Below, piece by piece: positions 52,664-62,018 of a stretch of 64,000 nucleotides of DNA (positions are counted from its first letter, which is position 1; each line of letters opens with the position of its first letter). The stretch spans positions 1 to 64,000 of the forward strand of contig NZ_FNAE01000008.1 of the NCBI RefSeq assembly GCF_900101755.1, given 5' to 3'. Position numbers and translations under genes: made by a program. Origin of the DNA: Ectopseudomonas alcaliphila. GTDB taxonomy: Bacteria; Pseudomonadota; Gammaproteobacteria; Pseudomonadales; Pseudomonadaceae. Below the pieces are notes generated by a model, which saw nothing but the letters and a program-made list of their open reading frames with translations, made no database searches and was not told the origin of the DNA.

Positions 52664-55600
52664 TCAGTCCGGCATCCACGCCCTACGCCAGCGCTCCAGG
52701 TTCTCGCCTTCGAGCATCCAGTCACGATAAACGGCGTCGCGTAGACGATCACCGGCCTGGGCGGCCGCATCCAGATCGCTGATGTGCATGCGGATCGCGT
52801 CGACCCAGTCCCGGAAGCGGTTCTTCACCCGCGTCACCGGTAGGTCACCGCGATAGCACACAAGGTCGCTGCAAATTACCGGGAAGCCACATGCGCCATA
52901 TTCCAGCAGGCGCAAGTTACTTTTGCACTCGTTGAACAGGTTCTGCTCTACCGGCGCTAGAGCCAGATCCAAATTCAGGCTGGCAAGCGTAGCCGGGTAT
53001 TTTTCGATCTCAACCCCCACGTGTATTTCATGTACATAAGGGCGGATTTTATCGGGACACATCCCGAAGAATACCCACTCCACCTCATGGGTGAGCTCCT
53101 TTACCACGTCGGCAATCAAATCCAGATCTCCGGTGTGGCTTATACCTCCGGCCCAGCCGACCCTCGGCTTGCGACCACGACGACGCTGATTTTCGAGGCC
53201 TCTCCACCATTTCGCCGGCAGGCGATTCTCGATTACCCGAATATCATGATGCAAGCCGGCGAACGCCTCCGCCAGCGACTGGGTGGACACTACGAAGCGG
53301 TCGACGAAATCCAGACCACGACGAAGCGACTTGAGGATATCGCGTGGCATCTGATCCCTATGCACGCTCTTGAGCGGCAGGTTTGGCAGGTAGTCATCCA
53401 GCTCGTAGACTTTGAAGGCACGCGAAAAGCGCTTGATACGACGCATGGCGTCTAGACGCTCGTCGCCGATCTGTCGCTGCAACACAACCACGTCCGGGTC
53501 GTAGCGCTCCAGATCGGTCACATGCAGCAGCCCCATGGACAGGGTGCCGTCGATCAGCCCTTGCGCCTTCAACGCCGAGAACGGTTGGATGACGCGGTAG
53601 TGACCACAGCCCCAGGGATCTGCAGGATGCGCCAGCACCACCGGCGACGGACGCCAGCTGAGCGGACGCCAGGTCAGCGACACATCGCTTTCAAGATCGA
53701 AGCCGCGCCCGTTCAGCGCCAGGTTGCGGTTGTAGGCCGGATCGTTGGCCAATTGCGGTAGGTAGCGGTCATAGAACTGATCCTGCGCCTCGGCGTCGGC
53801 GCTGACCAGTTCGGCCTCATGCAATACGATGGCATGGGCCGCCCAGACCGTCAGGTAACCGGCCTCCCGCACACGCAGGCAGAGATCCACATCGCGGAAC
53901 GCGGCCAGCTCGCCATCCATGCCGCCGAGCTGACGGTACACTTCGGTACGAATCATCAGGCAGGCTTCGCCGACCGCACTGTAGTTCTGGTCCACCTGCA
54001 AGCGATGCAGATAACCGGCGGCCTCCATCGGCTCGCCAGCAAATGCCGGCGTGGACGGACCATTTAGCCCCAGCAGCAGCCCAGCCTGGGCGACTCGTCC
54101 ATTTGCAGTCAGCAATTTGCCGCCGACTACGCCGACTTCCGGACGCTGGGCATGATTGAGCAACTCATCCAACCAGTCGGCGTTGACGATCGCAGCTTCG
54201 CCGGAAAGCAGCAGCAGGTACTCGCCGCGCGCCTGTTCGGCAACACGATTCTGCGCCAGCCCGGCCCCGGCCGCGATCACACGTACCTTGTCGTCACCCA
54301 GAGCCGCTACATCATGCAGCCAGGCAGTGACGTCTGCACGATTTCCACTATCGGCCAGAAGCAACTCGTAGTGATCATAGGTCGTCTTTTCCAGCAGACT
54401 GTCGGCGCAACGCTGCAGCGCCGCCAGCGGCACATCCGTAGAAAGAATGATCGACACTAACGGCCTAGTGACATGACCATAATGCGTGCGGTAGCGGCCC
54501 GGTAAGCCAGGCAGAACCCGTGCCTGATAGCCCCGTTTGCCCAGGTGGTGCTCGATCACCCGACGCTCGTCGGGATTGTCGCGCAACTGCGGCGCATTGG
54601 TGATCAGTAGCGGCTCGTCGATGTGCCCAAGGCCAACTAGCCCTTCCTGCTCAACGAGTCGGGTCAAAAACTCGAACTCGAAGGCCTCCGAGAACTCGCC
54701 GTCGAAGCCGCCGACAGCGAGAAACAGGTCGCGGCGATACAGCCAGTGGCGCGCCATGACCAAGGGGAAGCTGAGCAACAGATCAAGGTTGAACCCTGGC
54801 AGAAAGGCGCCGCCAAGGCTGCCATCCGGCAGGCGCTGTAACTGGTCGCCATACACCGCTCGGCATTCGGGATTGCGGGCCAGTTCCACCCCCGCGACCA
54901 TCAACCCGCTCTGGGTGAACTCATCGCCGGCGCGGGCCAGCATGAACCACTGGCAATCGCTCGCTTCGACTGCACAGTTGATCTGCACAGCCAAAGGCTC
55001 GCCGGTCATTTTCAGGAAACGCAGCTTGTCCGCTGCCGAGGGGGCAGGTACATCGGCCGGGGTAATCACCAAGATACGCAGCGTCGCGTAGAGGCAACGC
55101 TCACCGAGCAAGCTCTTGAGCGTGAGCATCAGCTGTTCGGCCTGACCTTCAAGATCAAGCACCAACACACCGATTAGCGGCCCGCCTTGATGATCCTGCA
55201 GGTAATCGGCTATCAGACGGTTCTCGCTGGCCGTCGGCAAGCGCTCGGCCAACCAGGCCGTCAGGCTGTCTCTGGGCCGTTCGCCCAGACTGGCCAGCAT
55301 CTGCTGGCGACCGCGCTTTAAATCCTCGCTGGCAGAGCCGGAGTAGCGCTGGTAGAGCTCGCGGTACAGCGCCGGGAAATTCTTGCGCTCGCGGCCCAGC
55401 ATGTGGTCGCTACCGGCGCCCGGGGGGCGCGTGTGGACTTCACTCGTCACGGTCGGAACATGCACGAAGGGATAACGCGTAGCCAGGCGCAAGAGCATGT
55501 CCCAGTCTTCGAACGCGGCAAGGTCGGTATCGAACTCGCCGACCGTGGCGAGCATCTCGCGCGGATGCGCCCAAGTGTTGACCGGAATGTAGTTCTGCAC

Positions 55601-56941
55601 GAACAGGCGGTCACGGTCGAATACCTCATGCTTGAACGGCTGGCCACGGCCAAGTTCGATGCGTTGGCCGTCCTCCAGCTTTTCGTTGACGTATTCGACA
55701 CCAGTGTAGATGACGCTACCAGGGTGCTGATCGAAGGCCTCGGCCAGCACGGCCAGGTGATTGGGCAGGTAGATGTCGTCGTCATCGAGGTAGACGATGT
55801 AGCGCCCGCGCGCCATCGCAAGGCCGGCGTTACGCGCAGCGGACAAGCCCTTGTTGCGCCCCTGACGGAGATAGGTGATGGGGAAGTCGTAGTCCGCCAG
55901 AAGGTGCTCCACTGGAGCGCCGTTGTCGTTGATCAGGATGACCTCGAAGTCGAGCAGCGTCTGCGTACCGACGCTGGCTAGGGCATCCCTTAGCAAATCG
56001 GGGCGATTGTAGGTGGTGAGAACAATGGAGAATAGTGGGCCTTCGCTATAAGGCCCTGGAGACGCCACCGACGAAAACCCACTACATGCGTACTTGGCAA
56101 CTTCATCTTCTTTGTAAGATGACCACCCTAAAATCTCGACCAAATTACTAGCGGGGTAAACAACATCGAAGCCCAGCTCGCGCTGGGCAATTTCCTTAGT
56201 TTTCTTTGAATCTGTATAAATTCCGAAGAATTCTGGAAAAACGCTTTCAGCATAGCAACCGGATACTTGCTCTTGGGATAATCCAGGATCATTTATAGCC
56301 ATCGAATCGCCATAGACAGCCACTTCACAGCCAATTGACGCTGCGTACATGATAGCCGTCGAAAGCCTGTTAGAAATTACACGACGATGCCTGGCAAGCT
56401 CGGTATATTGTCGATAGAGAAAATCTTCGTCGCCCGGCCGAGCAGTATCACCACCTCTATAGCCATGGCATATCACCCTAAAACCAGCTGCTTCGTATAC
56501 TGACCGAATCTCTGGCGTTTCATATTCTAGCCAATAAAGACAGACCGTGACTGGATCGACCTCAACTGCCTTAACCTGACTAATTAAGGCTTGGTGATCA
56601 CCAGAAACACGTCCACCTTCCCACCCATGAAAAGGGTATAAAAGAGTACCCTTTCTGCTATTGGAAACAGGACTTAGACAGGGATCTCTTAATAAATAAG
56701 CCCATGGCGAACCAATTGCCACCCCCTTATCCCACCCTTTTTCCTGCAGAGCTGAAAGAACTCGTTTAGACCAAACAAACTTGAAAGAACCTGGATAAAT
56801 ATCCTTATCAAATCCAAACCCATGATGGGCGTTCCACCCATGCTGAAGATAACCATTTATTCTTGGAGCTACCGCACTGGAAATATTACAATAGCGAGCA
56901 AGTATGGACTTATGTCCATAGTAAGAATTTCCAGAATTCAT
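52664..56941 (-). CDS. Giant mosaic glycosyltransferase, probable flagellin glycosylation enzyme (FgtA-like C-terminal part)
   Basis: A 1425-residue protein with five parts. Residues 1-300 are an unrecognised module with motifs INGYLQHGWNAHHGFG, AIGSPWAYL, YPFHGWEGG and SNRLSTAIMYAASIG, suggestive of a GT-B or capsule-type enzyme. Residues 303-520 are a GT2 domain with SIVLTTYNRPDLL and the catalytic YLDDDDIYLP (386-389). Two further GT2-like domains lie near 610-840 and 845-1090, the last with PLVSIILSTDVPLA. A GT-B-like domain (about 1115-1425, ADPWGCGHYRVIQP, WAGGISHTGDLDLI) ends the protein. The place between flgL and fliC matches the flagellin glycosyltransferase genes of P. aeruginosa and P. 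syringae. The first 300 codons are AT-rich, unlike the rest. Confidence 0.85.
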   Translation of the reverse strand: MNSGNSYYGHKSILARYCNISSAVAPRINGYLQHGWNAHHGFGFDKDIYPGSFKFVWSKRVLSALQEKGWDKGVAIGSPWAYLLRDPCLSPVSNSRKGTLLYPFHGWEGGRVSGDHQALISQVKAVEVDPVTVCLYWLEYETPEIRSVYEAAGFRVICHGYRGGDTARPGDEDFLYRQYTELARHRRVISNRLSTAIMYAASIGCEVAVYGDSMAINDPGLSQEQVSGCYAESVFPEFFGIYTDSKKTKEIAQRELGFDVVYPASNLVEILGWSSYKEDEVAKYACSGFSSVASPGPYSEGPLFSIVLTTYNRPDLLRDALASVGTQTLLDFEVILINDNGAPVEHLLADYDFPITYLRQGRNKGLSAARNAGLAMARGRYIVYLDDDDIYLPNHLAVLAEAFDQHPGSVIYTGVEYVNEKLEDGQRIELGRGQPFKHEVFDRDRLFVQNYIPVNTWAHPREMLATVGEFDTDLAAFEDWDMLLRLATRYPFVHVPTVTSEVHTRPPGAGSDHMLGRERKNFPALYRELYQRYSGSASEDLKRGRQQMLASLGERPRDSLTAWLAERLPTASENRLIADYLQDHQGGPLIGVLVLDLEGQAEQLMLTLKSLLGERCLYATLRILVITPADVPAPSAADKLRFLKMTGEPLAVQINCAVEASDCQWFMLARAGDEFTQSGLMVAGVELARNPECRAVYGDQLQRLPDGSLGGAFLPGFNLDLLLSFPLVMARHWLYRRDLFLAVGGFDGEFSEAFEFEFLTRLVEQEGLVGLGHIDEPLLITNAPQLRDNPDERRVIEHHLGKRGYQARVLPGLPGRYRTHYGHVTRPLVSIILSTDVPLAALQRCADSLLEKTTYDHYELLLADSGNRADVTAWLHDVAALGDDKVRVIAAGAGLAQNRVAEQARGEYLLLLSGEAAIVNADWLDELLNHAQRPEVGVVGGKLLTANGRVAQAGLLLGLNGPSTPAFAGEPMEAAGYLHRLQVDQNYSAVGEACLMIRTEVYRQLGGMDGELAAFRDVDLCLRVREAGYLTVWAAHAIVLHEAELVSADAEAQDQFYDRYLPQLANDPAYNRNLALNGRGFDLESDVSLTWRPLSWRPSPVVLAHPADPWGCGHYRVIQPFSALKAQGLIDGTLSMGLLHVTDLERYDPDVVVLQRQIGDERLDAMRRIKRFSRAFKVYELDDYLPNLPLKSVHRDQMPRDILKSLRRGLDFVDRFVVSTQSLAEAFAGLHHDIRVIENRLPAKWWRGLENQRRRGRKPRVGWAGGISHTGDLDLIADVVKELTHEVEWVFFGMCPDKIRPYVHEIHVGVEIEKYPATLASLNLDLALAPVEQNLFNECKSNLRLLEYGACGFPVICSDLVCYRGDLPVTRVKNRFRDWVDAIRMHISDLDAAAQAGDRLRDAVYRDWMLEGENLERWRRAWMPD

Positions 56942-57013
56942 TATATATAATTCTCAAAATTTAAGTTCATTCCACAGCGATACTAGCGCAACAAATTAAT
57001 CAGGCACATGACG

Positions 57014-58693
57014 TTAACGCAACTGGTTGAACAGATTCAGCCCGGCGATCTTCACGTAGCTCTGCTGCGCCGCCTCGAGAATGATGGTCTGGAACGACAG
57101 GCGCGACAATGCCTCAGCGTAATCCAGCTCGCGCAATTCGGCCTGCACAGACCGGTTCACCAGCGTTACGTCCTCGTTGTCGGTACCGGTGGTCTCGATC
57201 AGATTGAGGCGCGCGCCGATTTCGGTCTGCACTTCCAGTACCTTGCCCATGCCGTTGTCGAGGTTCTTCAGGGCGATGGCCACTTCGTCGCGCACGGCCA
57301 GGTTGCCCGCTGGCGAGGTGGGCGAGGATTCCAGGGCCTGGCGTAGACGAGAGATGGTATTGAGGATGCTGCGTTGTTCTTGGAATTGCGGCTGAACGCC
57401 GAACTCATCCCCCCCCGCAGCAGCGGCGGGGCCGGAGATGCTGAACTCCGCACCATAGACGGTGAAGGTTGCGGGATAGGGAGCGGTAACGGTTCCGGTG
57501 GTGAGTACCGGGCTGTTAGGCCCGACCGGCTGGGCGTACACCTCGTAGTTGGTGTCATCGGTAAAACGCAGCACCACGCCCGAGGTTGGGAACTGGCTGT
57601 CGAACACAGCCTGGTTGACGACGTTGCCCCCAGCCACCACGGCGGCCGAGCCGTTGGTGGAGGCGCGGGTCACGGCGAACTCGGTGGACGCCGACTGCAG
57701 GGTGAAGCTATGGGTGCCTATTCCTGGCGCACCAGGCGTCCCGGTGTCGGCCAGGAGATTATCCAGGTCGAGGGCGTTATCACCGTCCTTCAGCACTACA
57801 TCGAGCTGAAAACGCATGCCGCGGAAGTTGATGACGTTGCCACCGTTAACCAGCGGATCGACCTTGCCGCCTCCGGGGATCTCGGAAGTGACATCGGCAC
57901 CGCTGGCGTCGTAGATGCGGAATTCGGTACCGCTGACGAAGGCCAGCGAATAGGGTTCGCCGCCGCGGAAATCGGAGTTGAATGCGCGGTTGTCCTCGAC
58001 CAGCCCCGGCGAAATGAAGACCCGTTGATCAGCGGCGGGTACTGCGGGAATGGTGGTAGCCGGCAAGGGCGGCGACGGCAGCGCCGGGTTATTGACTCCA
58101 TTGCCATTGGCGACGCGGTTGGCGTTGGTGACGGCTTCGAACAAGCGCTTGCCGTTGTCGTTGATCGCCACGTTGGTGGAACTGGCGACCTGCAGCGTCC
58201 GCTGCCCTTCGTCACCGAAGTACGAGTAGGTACCATCCGGGTTGCGCACGAAGGGTTCGGTCTTGCCCAGATTCCCCGCAAACAGATACTCCCCCCGGGC
58301 GTTACGGCTGTTCATCAGATTGAGCAGCTCGGCCTCGCGCTCGGAAAGCTCCTTGGCGATGGAGTTGCGGTCCTCCGATGAGAGCGAACCACCACCGGCA
58401 CGCACCGCCAGCTCACGCACACGCTGCAGCACGGTATTGACCGAGTTCAGTGTGGTCTCTTCCTGGGTCAGGCTGTTCTTGGCAGCGGTGAGGTTGTCGC
58501 TGTACTGCTTGAGCACAGCCTGCTGCTGCTCGAGTTGCAGCAGGCGAACCGATGCTACCGGATCATCCGCCGGGGTCAGGATGCGGTTGCCGCTGCTGAT
58601 CTGTTCCTGGGTGCGAATCAGGTTCGAATAGTTGCGCCCAAGGCCGGAAACGCCGTTATTGAACGCCTGAATGGATGAGATGCGCATGACCAT
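57014..58693 (-). CDS. flgL: Flagellar hook-filament junction protein FlgL
   Basis: A 559-residue junction protein. The N-terminal flagellin-like coiled coil (RISSIQAFNNGVSGLGRNYS, ISSGNRILTPADDPVASVRL) and C-terminal coiled coil (YAEALSRLSFQTIILEAAQQ, SYVKIAGLNLFNQLR) surround a long Gly/Pro/Ala-rich insert. I chose the ATG at 58693, eight bases after AGAGG; the second ATG at 58687 gives the usual MRISS start and is equally possible. It follows flgK by 68 bases. Confidence 0.93.
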   Translation of the reverse strand: MVMRISSIQAFNNGVSGLGRNYSNLIRTQEQISSGNRILTPADDPVASVRLLQLEQQQAVLKQYSDNLTAAKNSLTQEETTLNSVNTVLQRVRELAVRAGGGSLSSEDRNSIAKELSEREAELLNLMNSRNARGEYLFAGNLGKTEPFVRNPDGTYSYFGDEGQRTLQVASSTNVAINDNGKRLFEAVTNANRVANGNGVNNPALPSPPLPATTIPAVPAADQRVFISPGLVEDNRAFNSDFRGGEPYSLAFVSGTEFRIYDASGADVTSEIPGGGKVDPLVNGGNVINFRGMRFQLDVVLKDGDNALDLDNLLADTGTPGAPGIGTHSFTLQSASTEFAVTRASTNGSAAVVAGGNVVNQAVFDSQFPTSGVVLRFTDDTNYEVYAQPVGPNSPVLTTGTVTAPYPATFTVYGAEFSISGPAAAAGGDEFGVQPQFQEQRSILNTISRLRQALESSPTSPAGNLAVRDEVAIALKNLDNGMGKVLEVQTEIGARLNLIETTGTDNEDVTLVNRSVQAELRELDYAEALSRLSFQTIILEAAQQSYVKIAGLNLFNQLR

Positions 58694-58761
58694 GGGGCTT
58701 GCCTCTTGCAACGCCTGTCATCAGCACAGGCGGCACCCTCCCCTGTTCGGGAAGGCGACTA

Positions 58762-60810
58762 TCAGAATGTATTGATCAGAGTATCGAACAGGTTACGCGC
58801 AACTTGAATGATCTGCGCGGATGCCTGGTAGTACTGCTCGAACTGGATTAGCTTGGCCGCTTCTTCATCGAGGTTGACCCCGGAAACCGAGTCGCGGTTG
58901 TCGGTAGCCTGTTTGAGGATCGCGCCAGTCGCCTCGCCGTCCACACGCGCCTGGCTGGTCAGCGTACCGACCCGCTCTACCAGGTCACCATAGGAGTCGG
59001 AAAAGCTCGACCCCGTAGTATCGGGCGCCGCCGGATTGACCCCGACCACGGCTTTGTTCTGCAAATTGACCAGGTTCAGCGCGTTACGGTTATCCGATAC
59101 GCCATTGGTGTTGAACGACACCGAGAAGTTGTCGCCGCCCGACGGTCGACCACTGATGGTCACCTGATAGTCGAAAGCAGCGGGAACCGCTGGCGGGTTG
59201 GCCGGCACGCTGATGGTCAGTGCGTTGTCCTGCCCCGGAACGATGCTGCCGGTGTCGATCACGTTGCCGTTGATATCGACGACCTCGTAGCTCTGCGTCG
59301 CGCCACCACCGGCACCCATCACGATACGCAGCGGCGGCGCGTTGCGCAGGCTGGTTTCCAGATCCGCCTGCGCGGCAGGATCGTAGATATTGATCTCCGT
59401 CAGCAGCTTCGGCTGGGTAATCTTGCCGGTGCCGATATTGGCCGGGCTGGTTTCCGCTTTCAGCGGCGCGGCGAAGGCCAGTTCTTCGGCATTCTTCATG
59501 TCCGCACGGATATCACGGCCGGCATTGCGGGTCGGCATCACCTGAAAACGATCACCTGCAGCGAAGGTGCTGCCGGTCACCATACCGAGAGAAAATCCGT
59601 CTACTTCGGGAGCTGGCACTGTGTTGATATCAAAAGTGCCGGGGCTGGGTGGAAACATCGTGCCGTCGGATGCACGCCGGACCACATACTCAGTGGCACT
59701 GGTGAACTGCACTTCGTAGTCGCTGGTAGTCAGCCGCGTGGTATCGGTGATGCTGACATTGAGATTGGCATTCGGATCGCTGTTACCGACCCGCGCCAGG
59801 CTCCGCTGGCTGAGCAGCAGCGGATCATTGAGTGGGCGAAACAGCTCGTTGCCGAACTGGCCGTTGAGATCCAGCCCCTGCCCCAACTGCCGGTTGATCT
59901 GATCAGTAATCGACAATGCCAGACGTCCGACGGCATTCATCGAGGTATCCAGCACATCCTCGCGATAACGCAGCAGCCCTCCCATCTCGCCACCCGTGAT
60001 CAGCGAGGTGACGTTCTGTCGGGAGTTGCCACTGACGAACTGGATCTCGTTGCGTAGCGGGTCGGCCAGCCCAGGCGTTATCTCAAGGCGGGACGCCTGC
60101 TTACCGACGACCAGCGGCTGGCCAGAACCGATGAACAGGTTATAGCTATTGTCGTCCTGCTGAACCACGGTTACGCCGACGAACTCGGAAAGCTTGCGTA
60201 CCGCCTCTTCACGGGCATCGAGCAGATCGTTCGGCGCCTGGCCATTGGAGGCCGCCACGGCGATGGCATCGTTGTAGCCAGCAATCGCTGTTGCTAGTTG
60301 ATTGACCTGATCGGTGACTGCCGAGAGCTGCTTGTTGATGAACGAGTTTTGCTCGTACAGGCGGTCGTAAACAGTATTGAAGCGCTTGGCCAGCCCCTCG
60401 GCCTCGGACAACGCCAACTGCCGTGCCGGCACGTTGGCCGGGTCTTCGGCAGCGGTCTGCAGGGCAGCGAACAACTTCTGCAGGCCCGGTGTGATGCCTG
60501 TGGTACTACCGGCCAGCAACGAGTCGAGCTGGTTGATCTGGCTCAGGTACGCCTTGGTATCGCTGTTGAGCGCCGTGCTGCTGCGCACCTGGGTATTGAG
60601 GAATTCGTTGTAGATGCGCCGCACGTCGGTTAGGGTCGTACCCGAACCGATATAGCCGGCACCACTGAACTGCGGCGTGCGCGTGGCCTGAATCGTCTCC
60701 TGACGAGAGAAGCCAGGCGTATTGACGTTGACGATGTTGTGGCCGGTAACAGCCAGCGAAGTCTTGTTCGCCGCCAGGCCCGAGAGGCCTATGTTCAATA
60801 GGTCAGCCAT
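58762..60810 (-). CDS. flgK: Flagellar hook-associated protein FlgK
   Basis: A 682-residue junction protein. The N-terminal flagellar rod signature (ADLLNIGLSGLAANKTSLAV, TGHNIVNVNTPGFSRQET) and C-terminal EEAAKLIQFEQYYQASAQII are intact, with a variable central region of about 450 residues. It joins the hook to FlgL and the filament. It follows flgJ by 9 bases. Confidence 0.96.
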   Translation of the reverse strand: MADLLNIGLSGLAANKTSLAVTGHNIVNVNTPGFSRQETIQATRTPQFSGAGYIGSGTTLTDVRRIYNEFLNTQVRSSTALNSDTKAYLSQINQLDSLLAGSTTGITPGLQKLFAALQTAAEDPANVPARQLALSEAEGLAKRFNTVYDRLYEQNSFINKQLSAVTDQVNQLATAIAGYNDAIAVAASNGQAPNDLLDAREEAVRKLSEFVGVTVVQQDDNSYNLFIGSGQPLVVGKQASRLEITPGLADPLRNEIQFVSGNSRQNVTSLITGGEMGGLLRYREDVLDTSMNAVGRLALSITDQINRQLGQGLDLNGQFGNELFRPLNDPLLLSQRSLARVGNSDPNANLNVSITDTTRLTTSDYEVQFTSATEYVVRRASDGTMFPPSPGTFDINTVPAPEVDGFSLGMVTGSTFAAGDRFQVMPTRNAGRDIRADMKNAEELAFAAPLKAETSPANIGTGKITQPKLLTEINIYDPAAQADLETSLRNAPPLRIVMGAGGGATQSYEVVDINGNVIDTGSIVPGQDNALTISVPANPPAVPAAFDYQVTISGRPSGGDNFSVSFNTNGVSDNRNALNLVNLQNKAVVGVNPAAPDTTGSSFSDSYGDLVERVGTLTSQARVDGEATGAILKQATDNRDSVSGVNLDEEAAKLIQFEQYYQASAQIIQVARNLFDTLINTF

Positions 60811-60819
60811 GGTTCAACC

Positions 60820-62004
60820 TCAAGTCCTTGTAGTGGCGCTATCGGCAGCGGCGATTGCTTGATAGGTCTGCATCTTGCGGGCGATCTGCGAGATCTTGCG
60901 CGCATAGTTCGGGTCAGTGGCGTAACCGGCCTGCTGCAGTTCCTTGACGAAACGCTCCGGGTTCTCGGTGACGTTCAGCGCCTTCTCGTAGCGACCATTG
61001 TTCTGCAGGAAGCTGACGTAATCGTCGAAGCTCTGCGCAAAGGAGTCATAGGCACGGAAGCTGGCCGCCTCCTTGACCGCCTTGCCACCCTTGTATTCCG
61101 TGGTCAGCACGCGGGCCGACTCGCCCTCCCAGCTGCCATGGGACTTGATGCCGAACAGGTTGTGGCTGCTTTCGCCATCGCGAGTGCGGATGATCGACTT
61201 GCCCCAACCGGTTTCCAGCGCGGCCTGGGCCACCAGATAACGCGGGTCGACACCAATTTTCTCGGCAGCGGCTTCCGCCATCGGCAGCATGGTGGCGACG
61301 AATTCCTGCGGTGAGCTGAATGCTGCCTTGCCCGGCGCCAGCGGCGGTTGAGCAATACGACGGCCCGTCAATGCATCGCTATTGCCAAGGCTCAGGCCCC
61401 GATCCTTGGGCGCGGCACTGGTCTGCGCCGGAATCCAGTCACTGCCGGCAAGAGTCTTGCCCTCGCCTTCTGCAGCCGATGGCACGATACCGGCCAACAG
61501 GCGATCCGCCAGTTTGCCCGGCACAGAGAGGCGACGGCGATTGAGCAGCGCCACGTCATCACGGAAGCCTTCGCTACTGGCGACCTTGTCAGCCTTCGAC
61601 TCGCTCACTGCTGCGACCGGTTGCTCGATCTGCGCGAAGGGGTTTGGGCGGCTCGACGGCTGCTTGATCTTCGACATCTGCCGCACCAGCACGTCAGCCA
61701 GGCCAATGCCGCGCCCTTCCTTGGAGAGCGTCACCGCCAGCTGCTGGTCGTGCATATCCTGATAGGTCTTGCTCTCGTTGCTGTTCATGAAGTTGCCCTC
61801 GCCAAACGCGGCGTTGGCCGAACGCATGGCTTTGAGCATTTCGTTCATGAACAGCGATTCGAACTCCTGCGCGACCTTGCGGATGTTCTGCTCGGTGTCG
61901 CCGCCCACCTTGAACTGGTTGAGGCGGTTCAGGTCGGTGAAGGCACCACTGTCGATCGGGCTTTTACCGTTGCCGAGCAGACCGGCTGAGAGTCGAGAGT
62001 CCAT
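60820..62004 (-). CDS. flgJ: Flagellar rod assembly protein/muramidase FlgJ
   Basis: A 394-residue two-domain protein: N-terminal rod cap (VAQEFESLFMNEMLKAMRSA) and C-terminal glucosaminidase (about 235-380) with the catalytic Glu in VAQAALETGWGKS and SSHNLFGIKSHGSW. It opens peptidoglycan for the rod. The linker (about 110-230) is long and charged. It follows flgI by 14 bases. Confidence 0.95.
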   Translation of the reverse strand: MDSRLSAGLLGNGKSPIDSGAFTDLNRLNQFKVGGDTEQNIRKVAQEFESLFMNEMLKAMRSANAAFGEGNFMNSNESKTYQDMHDQQLAVTLSKEGRGIGLADVLVRQMSKIKQPSSRPNPFAQIEQPVAAVSESKADKVASSEGFRDDVALLNRRRLSVPGKLADRLLAGIVPSAAEGEGKTLAGSDWIPAQTSAAPKDRGLSLGNSDALTGRRIAQPPLAPGKAAFSSPQEFVATMLPMAEAAAEKIGVDPRYLVAQAALETGWGKSIIRTRDGESSHNLFGIKSHGSWEGESARVLTTEYKGGKAVKEAASFRAYDSFAQSFDDYVSFLQNNGRYEKALNVTENPERFVKELQQAGYATDPNYARKISQIARKMQTYQAIAAADSATTRT

Positions 62005-62018
62005 ATCAGCAATCCTCC

